In this document: piece after piece, positions 5,469 through 9,181 of the stretch
How the letters are laid out: the number at the start of each line of letters is the position of its first letter
Position numbering within the stretch: the first letter of the stretch is position 1
Assembly (NCBI GenBank): GCA_934597725.1
Contig: CAKTSK010000047.1
Coordinates: 1 to 9,181, forward strand
Length of the DNA: 9,181 bases
Direction of reading: 5' to 3'
Source of the DNA: an uncultured Eubacteriales bacterium
GTDB lineage: Bacteria > Bacillota > Clostridia > Oscillospirales > Oscillospiraceae
The notes under the pieces: generated by a model
What the model saw: only the letters and a program-made list of their open reading frames with translations
Told to the model about the DNA's origin: nothing
Databases searched by the model: none
Translations under genes and position numbers: made by a program

Positions 5469-6899
5469 ATGAAAAACGCAGAAAAGACCATGGAAAAAGT
5501 TGTCGCCCTGTGCAAGGGCCGGGGCTTTGTCTTCCCCGGCAGCGAGATCTACGGGGGCCTTGCCAACACCTGGGACTACGGCCCCCTGGGCGTGGAGCTG
5601 AAGAACAACGTGAAGAAGGCCTGGTGGAAGAAGTTCGTCCAGGAGAGCCACTACAACGTGGGTCTGGACGCCGCCATCCTGATGAATCCCCAGGTGTGGG
5701 TGGCCTCCGGCCATGTGGGCGGCTTCTCCGACCCCCTCATGGACTGCAAGGAGTGCAAGGAGCGCTTCCGGGCCGACAAGGTCATCGAGGGCTGGTGCGA
5801 GGAGAACAACTTTGACCTGGGCAAGTCCGTGGACGCCCTGAGCCAGGCCGAGATGAAGGCCTTTGTGGACGAGCACAACATCGCCTGCCCCTCCTGCGGC
5901 GGCCACAACTGGACCGACATCCGCCAGTTTAACCTGATGTTCAAGACCTTCCAGGGGGTCACCGAGGACGCCAAGAACACCGTCTACCTCCGCCCCGAGA
6001 CCGCCCAGGGCATTTTTGTCAACTTCCAGAACGTCCAGCGCACCACCCGGAAGAAGCTGCCCTTCGGCGTGTGCCAGATCGGCAAGTCCTTCCGCAACGA
6101 GATCACCCCCGGCAACTTCACCTTCCGCACCCGGGAGTTTGAGCAGATGGAGCTGGAGTTCTTCTGCAAGCCCGGCACCGACCTGGAGTGGTTCCAGTAT
6201 TGGAAGGACTTCTGCCACAAGTGGCTGCTGGATCTGGGGATGCAGGACGAAAACCTGCGCCTGCGGGACCACGACCCCGAGGAGCTGAGCCACTATTCCA
6301 ATGCCACCACCGACTTCGAGTTCGCCTTCCCCTTCGGCTGGGGCGAGCTGTGGGGCGTGGCCAGCCGGACCAACTATGACCTCAACGCCCACCAGACCAC
6401 CTCCGGCAAGGACCAGACCTACTTCGACCAGGAGGCCGGCGAGCACTACATCCCCTTCGTCATCGAGCCTTCCCTGGGCGCAGACCGGGTCACCCTGGCC
6501 TTCCTGGTGGACGCCTACGACGAGGAAGTGGTGGGCCAGGACAAGAACGGCAAGGACGACGTGCGCACCGTGCTGCGGCTGCACCCCGCCCTGGCCCCCT
6601 TCAAGTGCGCCGTGCTCCCCCTGTCCAAGAAGCTGGCCCCGGCGGCCCAGGCCCTGCGGGACGAGCTGGCCAAGGACTTCATGGTGGACTATGACGAGGC
6701 CGGCTCCATCGGCAAGCGCTACCGCCGCCAGGACGAGATCGGCACCCCCTACTGCATCACCGTGGACTTCGACACCGTGGGCGACGGGGAGAAGGAAGCC
6801 GACCACTGCGTCACCGTCCGGGACCGGGACACCATGGATCAGGTCCGCCTGCCCATGGACCAGCTGAAGGACTATCTGCGGGAAAAGCTGGCTTTTTGA
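5469..6899 (+). CDS. glyQS: Glycyl-tRNA synthetase, single-chain (alpha2, eukaryote/archaeal-like) type
   Basis: The 476-residue class II enzyme attaches glycine to tRNA-Gly in the cytosol. Motif 1 lies near 38-60 after the characteristic FVFPGSEIYGGLANTWDYGPLG start region. Motif 2 is FRNEITPGNFTFRTREFEQMELE (208-230), preceded by RPETAQGIFVNF. Motif 3 is EPSLGADRVTLAF (333-345). A metal-binding-like insertion carries C93-x2-C96 and C140-x2-C143. The C-terminal anticodon-binding domain starts near 370 (LHPALAPFKCAVLPL). This is the homodimer type, distinct from the alpha2-beta2 GlyQ/GlyS of many bacteria. The ATG at 5469 has GAGG (5460-5463) 5 nt upstream and AAGGAG (5451-5456) 12 nt upstream. 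Regulation is by the T-box leader. No clear U-tract terminator follows. Confidence 0.97.
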   Translation: MKNAEKTMEKVVALCKGRGFVFPGSEIYGGLANTWDYGPLGVELKNNVKKAWWKKFVQESHYNVGLDAAILMNPQVWVASGHVGGFSDPLMDCKECKERFRADKVIEGWCEENNFDLGKSVDALSQAEMKAFVDEHNIACPSCGGHNWTDIRQFNLMFKTFQGVTEDAKNTVYLRPETAQGIFVNFQNVQRTTRKKLPFGVCQIGKSFRNEITPGNFTFRTREFEQMELEFFCKPGTDLEWFQYWKDFCHKWLLDLGMQDENLRLRDHDPEELSHYSNATTDFEFAFPFGWGELWGVASRTNYDLNAHQTTSGKDQTYFDQEAGEHYIPFVIEPSLGADRVTLAFLVDAYDEEVVGQDKNGKDDVRTVLRLHPALAPFKCAVLPLSKKLAPAAQALRDELAKDFMVDYDEAGSIGKRYRRQDEIGTPYCITVDFDTVGDGEKEADHCVTVRDRDTMDQVRLPMDQLKDYLREKLAF

Positions 6900-6941
6900 C
6901 GGAGATCGTACAAAAATTTTCAGAATGTTCACATTTTCCGG

Positions 6942-6971
6942 TTGCAATTTCCGGCCGGATGGGTCTAAATA
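6942..6971 (+). promoter_or_regulatory. Weak candidate promoter with internal palindrome
   Basis: TTGCAA (6942-6947) and TAAATA (6966-6971) are 18 bp apart, a poor but possible promoter for the sulfatase gene. A perfect 10-bp palindrome, TCCGGCCGGA (6950-6959), lies between the two hexamers, an operator-like position. TTTCCGG is also repeated at 6935-6941 and 6948-6954. Confidence 0.3.
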
Positions 6972-7001
6972 GAGTAAGCCCTGCCTAATAAGAGCGATTT
7001 T

Positions 7002-7044
7002 CGGGGGTGGGAGCCGGTGTCGGTGACGCCGGTTCCCGCCCCCG
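7002..7044 (+). ncRNA. 19-pair leader hairpin before the sulfatase gene
   Basis: Bases 7002-7020 pair with 7026-7044 around a 5-nt loop. There are 16 Watson-Crick pairs and 3 G-U pairs, and no mismatch. All three odd pairs are G-U in the + sense and would be A-C in the - sense, so the structure is formed by a + strand RNA. No T-run follows, so it is not a classic terminator. A second perfect hairpin (7062-7068/7071-7077) lies between it and the ribosome site. Role unknown; end of the glyQS mRNA or a leader element are the options. Confidence 0.55.
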
Positions 7045-7101
7045 GCCTGTTGCAGGGGGGCTTCCCGCCTGCGGGAAAAAACTGAAACAATGGAGGTTTC
7101 T

Positions 7102-9009
7102 ATGAAACAGAACAAACGATCCTTGGACAAAAAGCAGCCGGGGAAGGACCAGGGTCTGACCTTCTGGCAGTGCTTTGCCCGGGACCGGCTGTACAGCCGG
7201 GAGGGGAGAGGGGTGTGGCCCTATCTGTTCCCTCTGCCGCTGCTGCTGTCCTATCTGGTGCTGGACTTCTCCCTGCGTTTTACCTATCGCGGCATGGGCA
7301 TGGTGGGCATCAAGTATCTGCCGGCGGCCCTGTTCACCCTGGGCTGGGGCCTGGTCTTTGCGGGGCTGGTGCTCTGCCTGCCCAAGATCCCCCGGTGGTT
7401 TGTCCGCTGCGTGCCTCTGGTGACCTTTGTGGTGCTGGCCATCACCCACAGCGGCTTTATGAGCGCCTTCCGCAAGTTCTTTTCCTTCTCCGCCCTGACC
7501 TTCGGCGGCACGGGGAGCTTTGTGGACAGCTCCTACATCAGCATCAACTGGAAGGTCATCGCCGGCGCGACGGTGGCGGTGCTGCTCATGATGACCTGCG
7601 GCCGGCTGCTGAAGGTCCTGCCGCCCCCGCCCCGGAAAGAGGCGGTGATCACGGGGGTGCTGATCTTCCTGGCCGGGGCGGGGCTGGTGGCCTTTACCCA
7701 TGTGCATTACTTCCCCCAGGTGGAGACGGTGATCTGGGAGTCCTCCCAGGAGGACAACCGCCGCAGCACCTACCATGAGTTCACCGACACCACCAACACC
7801 ATGATGCTCAGCGGCCTGTATCAGTACAGCGCCCGGGACCTGGCCCGGCTGGTCTTTCCGGCCAACGCCATGAGCCAGGAGGAGCGGGAGCAGGTGGAGA
7901 CCTATGTGGCCGACTACGACGCCGCCCGGACCGACAACGCCTACACCGGCGCGCTGAAGGGCAAGAACCTCATCATGGTCCAGCTGGAGGCCATCGACAC
8001 CTGGATGCTGGACGGGTACATGCCCAACCTGAAAAAGCTCAAGGAGGAGGGCATCTCCTTCACCAACCACTACACCCCGGCCTACATCACCGCCGGGACC
8101 TTCAACACGGAGTTCATGGCCAACACCGGCCTGCTGCCCGCCACGGGAGGCATCCCCACCTCGGTCTATTCCCAGAATGCCTATCCCTATTCCATGGCCA
8201 ACCTGTTCCGGCAGGCGGGGTATACTGCCCGGGCCTTCCACAACAGCGAGGGGACGGTGTATGACCGGGGGACCATCCACCCCAACCTGGGCTATGAGCA
8301 CTACTACGGGGGCAGCGAGCTGGCCATGGAGAACTACCAGCTGGACCGCTATCTCCTCAACGGCTTTGACCGGATGACGGAGCAGGAGCCGTTCTATTCC
8401 TTCGTCATCACCTATTCCGGCCACGGCCCCTACGGGGACGAAAGCCCCATCTATCAGGCCCATGCCCAGCAGGCCCGGCAGGCTGCCGCCCGCACCGACG
8501 GCAACTACGTCTATGCGGTGGCCGGGGCCATGGAGACCGACCAGTTTGTGGCCGAGCTGCTGGCCAAGCTGGAGGCCAGCGGCCACCTGGACGACACGGC
8601 CCTGGTGTTCTATGCCGACCACTACAACTACTACATGATGGACGACCCCCTGAACATGGAGCTCAAGGGCGTGGACAACATGAACATGCTCCAGCACACC
8701 GACTTTTTCATCTGGTCGGCGGATCTGGACGCAGTCCAGGTGGACAAAGTGACCTCCACCCTGGATGTGCTGCCCACGGTGGCCAACCTCTTTGGCCTGG
8801 ACACCACCGGGGCGTTCCTGGCCGGCCATGACGGCCTGGGGGACCAGGGGGGCTATGTGTTCTTTGCCGACGGCAGCTGGTATGACGGGACCACTTACTG
8901 GTCCAGCAAGAGCGGCGGCGGCGACGCGGCGCGGACGGCGGAGATCAACCAGACCAATGCCCTGAGCAACCGGGTGTTGGCCGGCAACTACTACGCCGGC
9001 GGAGAATGA
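7102..9009 (+). CDS. LTA synthase family membrane sulfatase (phosphoglycerol transferase-like)
   Basis: The 635-residue protein has about five membrane segments in its first 200 residues (near 40-58, 70-92, 102-119, 152-170, 182-200), then an extracellular sulfatase-fold domain (about 285-600, PF00884), the architecture of LtaS. Members polymerise or transfer glycerol phosphate from phosphatidylglycerol outside the membrane. Likely Mn-site and catalytic residues, by comparison with LtaS, are Glu296 (MVQLEAID), the nucleophile Thr333 (AGTFNTEF), Asp506 and His507 (FYADHYN). Arg389 (TVYDRG) and His441 (SGHGPY) fit the substrate-binding positions. Start ATG 7102 is chosen because GGAGG (7092-7096) lies 5 nt upstream; an in-frame ATG at 7090 overlaps that site. 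Whether the product is true lipoteichoic acid or another glycerol phosphate modification cannot be told. No partner genes are adjacent. Confidence 0.9.
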   Translation: MKQNKRSLDKKQPGKDQGLTFWQCFARDRLYSREGRGVWPYLFPLPLLLSYLVLDFSLRFTYRGMGMVGIKYLPAALFTLGWGLVFAGLVLCLPKIPRWFVRCVPLVTFVVLAITHSGFMSAFRKFFSFSALTFGGTGSFVDSSYISINWKVIAGATVAVLLMMTCGRLLKVLPPPPRKEAVITGVLIFLAGAGLVAFTHVHYFPQVETVIWESSQEDNRRSTYHEFTDTTNTMMLSGLYQYSARDLARLVFPANAMSQEEREQVETYVADYDAARTDNAYTGALKGKNLIMVQLEAIDTWMLDGYMPNLKKLKEEGISFTNHYTPAYITAGTFNTEFMANTGLLPATGGIPTSVYSQNAYPYSMANLFRQAGYTARAFHNSEGTVYDRGTIHPNLGYEHYYGGSELAMENYQLDRYLLNGFDRMTEQEPFYSFVITYSGHGPYGDESPIYQAHAQQARQAAARTDGNYVYAVAGAMETDQFVAELLAKLEASGHLDDTALVFYADHYNYYMMDDPLNMELKGVDNMNMLQHTDFFIWSADLDAVQVDKVTSTLDVLPTVANLFGLDTTGAFLAGHDGLGDQGGYVFFADGSWYDGTTYWSSKSGGGDAARTAEINQTNALSNRVLAGNYYAGGE

Positions 9010-9010
9010 G

Positions 9011-9029
9011 GCCGGCGCGGCACGCCGGC
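9011..9029. terminator. GC-rich hairpin just after the sulfatase stop codon
   Basis: A perfect 7-bp stem (9011-9017 with 9023-9029) with a 5-nt loop begins 2 nt after the stop codon. It lacks a T-run, so it may act as a 3'-end stabiliser or a weak terminator rather than a canonical intrinsic one. Confidence 0.35.
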
Positions 9030-9040
9030 TGAAACCGGGG

Positions 9041-9181
9041 ACCCACGCCGTTGGTCGGGGGGCCGTGCTCCACGGCGGGGATTTGCCTACCATAGGCAAC
9101 GGATGTGGGAGGCGCCGCCTCCGGGGGGGCCACTGCCCGTGGCGGGGCCTGCTTTCTCTGGAGAAAGCAGGAGAAAGAGCA
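9041..9181. repeat. Right, inverted copy of the multi-hairpin element (runs off the window)
   Basis: Six short inverted repeats follow one another at 21-24 nt spacing. They are 9041-9046/9050-9055 (ACCCAC-GCC-GTTGGT, one mismatch), 9062-9067/9071-9076, 9083-9089/9093-9099 (loop CCA), 9108-9113/9117-9122 (loop GCC), 9130-9133/9139-9142 and 9148-9157/9162-9171 (loop CTGG). Read on the minus strand, 9181 down to 9083 aligns with 254-353 in the same hairpin order, and 9041-9055 resembles the 563-577 unit. The element continues past the window end. No coding frame is supported here. Confidence 0.75.

Noticed and set aside
5373..7130. Minus-strand open frame opposite glyQS
   Set aside because: It is a codon-bias shadow. 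The + strand encodes all class II synthetase motifs.
6985..9099. Long minus-strand open frame opposite the sulfatase gene
   Set aside because: It lacks any domain and has Gly/Val/His-rich composition. The + strand carries the LtaS-type catalytic residues.

Overview
The window looks like a GC-rich, spore-forming gut Clostridia chromosome (Oscillospiraceae-like; inferred from content, not from a database match). Supporting points are strong GC bias at third codon positions, a YtvI-type sporulation membrane protein, a T-box riboswitch in front of a single-chain glycyl-tRNA synthetase, good AGGAGG-type ribosome binding sites and an LTA-synthase-type sulfatase.

Layout. 1-78 is an AT-richer open stretch that may be the tail of a gene outside the window. 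79-662 has no gene but holds a dense array of short hairpins and degenerate palindromes (about 234-612). Then follow, on +, a YtvI/AI-2E family membrane protein (663-1862), a membrane-anchored HtrA/Do-like serine protease with one PDZ domain and a glutamine-rich tail (1976-3355) with a strong terminator, and a compact hicA-hicB toxin-antitoxin pair (3581-4208) with its own promoter and terminator. On - lies an unnamed 243-residue protein (4271-5002) whose motif order resembles the uracil-DNA glycosylase superfamily. After the divergent spacer come a promoter and glycine T-box (5160-5427), glycyl-tRNA synthetase (5469-6899), a structured leader (about 6940-7077) and an LTA synthase-like sulfatase (7102-9009). 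The right end (9041-9181) carries a second, inverted copy of part of the left hairpin array.

How the genes fit together. Most appear to be separate transcription units: two envelope functions (YtvI-like and HtrA-like), a selfish or stress TA module that is AT-richer than its surroundings, a tRNA-charging gene under tRNA-sensing attenuation, and an envelope polymer enzyme. No multi-gene operon beyond hicAB is clearly supported; glyQS and the sulfatase may be partly co-transcribed because no convincing U-tract terminator separates them.

The most unusual content is non-coding: (i) the hairpin array present as two inverted copies about 8.7 kb apart, whose stems differ by paired compensatory changes; (ii) a T-box whose acceptor-pairing bulge reads TGGT, implying an A73 tRNA-Gly matched to the eukaryote-like synthetase; (iii) a 19-pair G-U-tolerant hairpin before the sulfatase; (iv) an 18-of-21 inverted repeat in the divergent spacer; and (v) helically phased repeats at the hicAB promoter.
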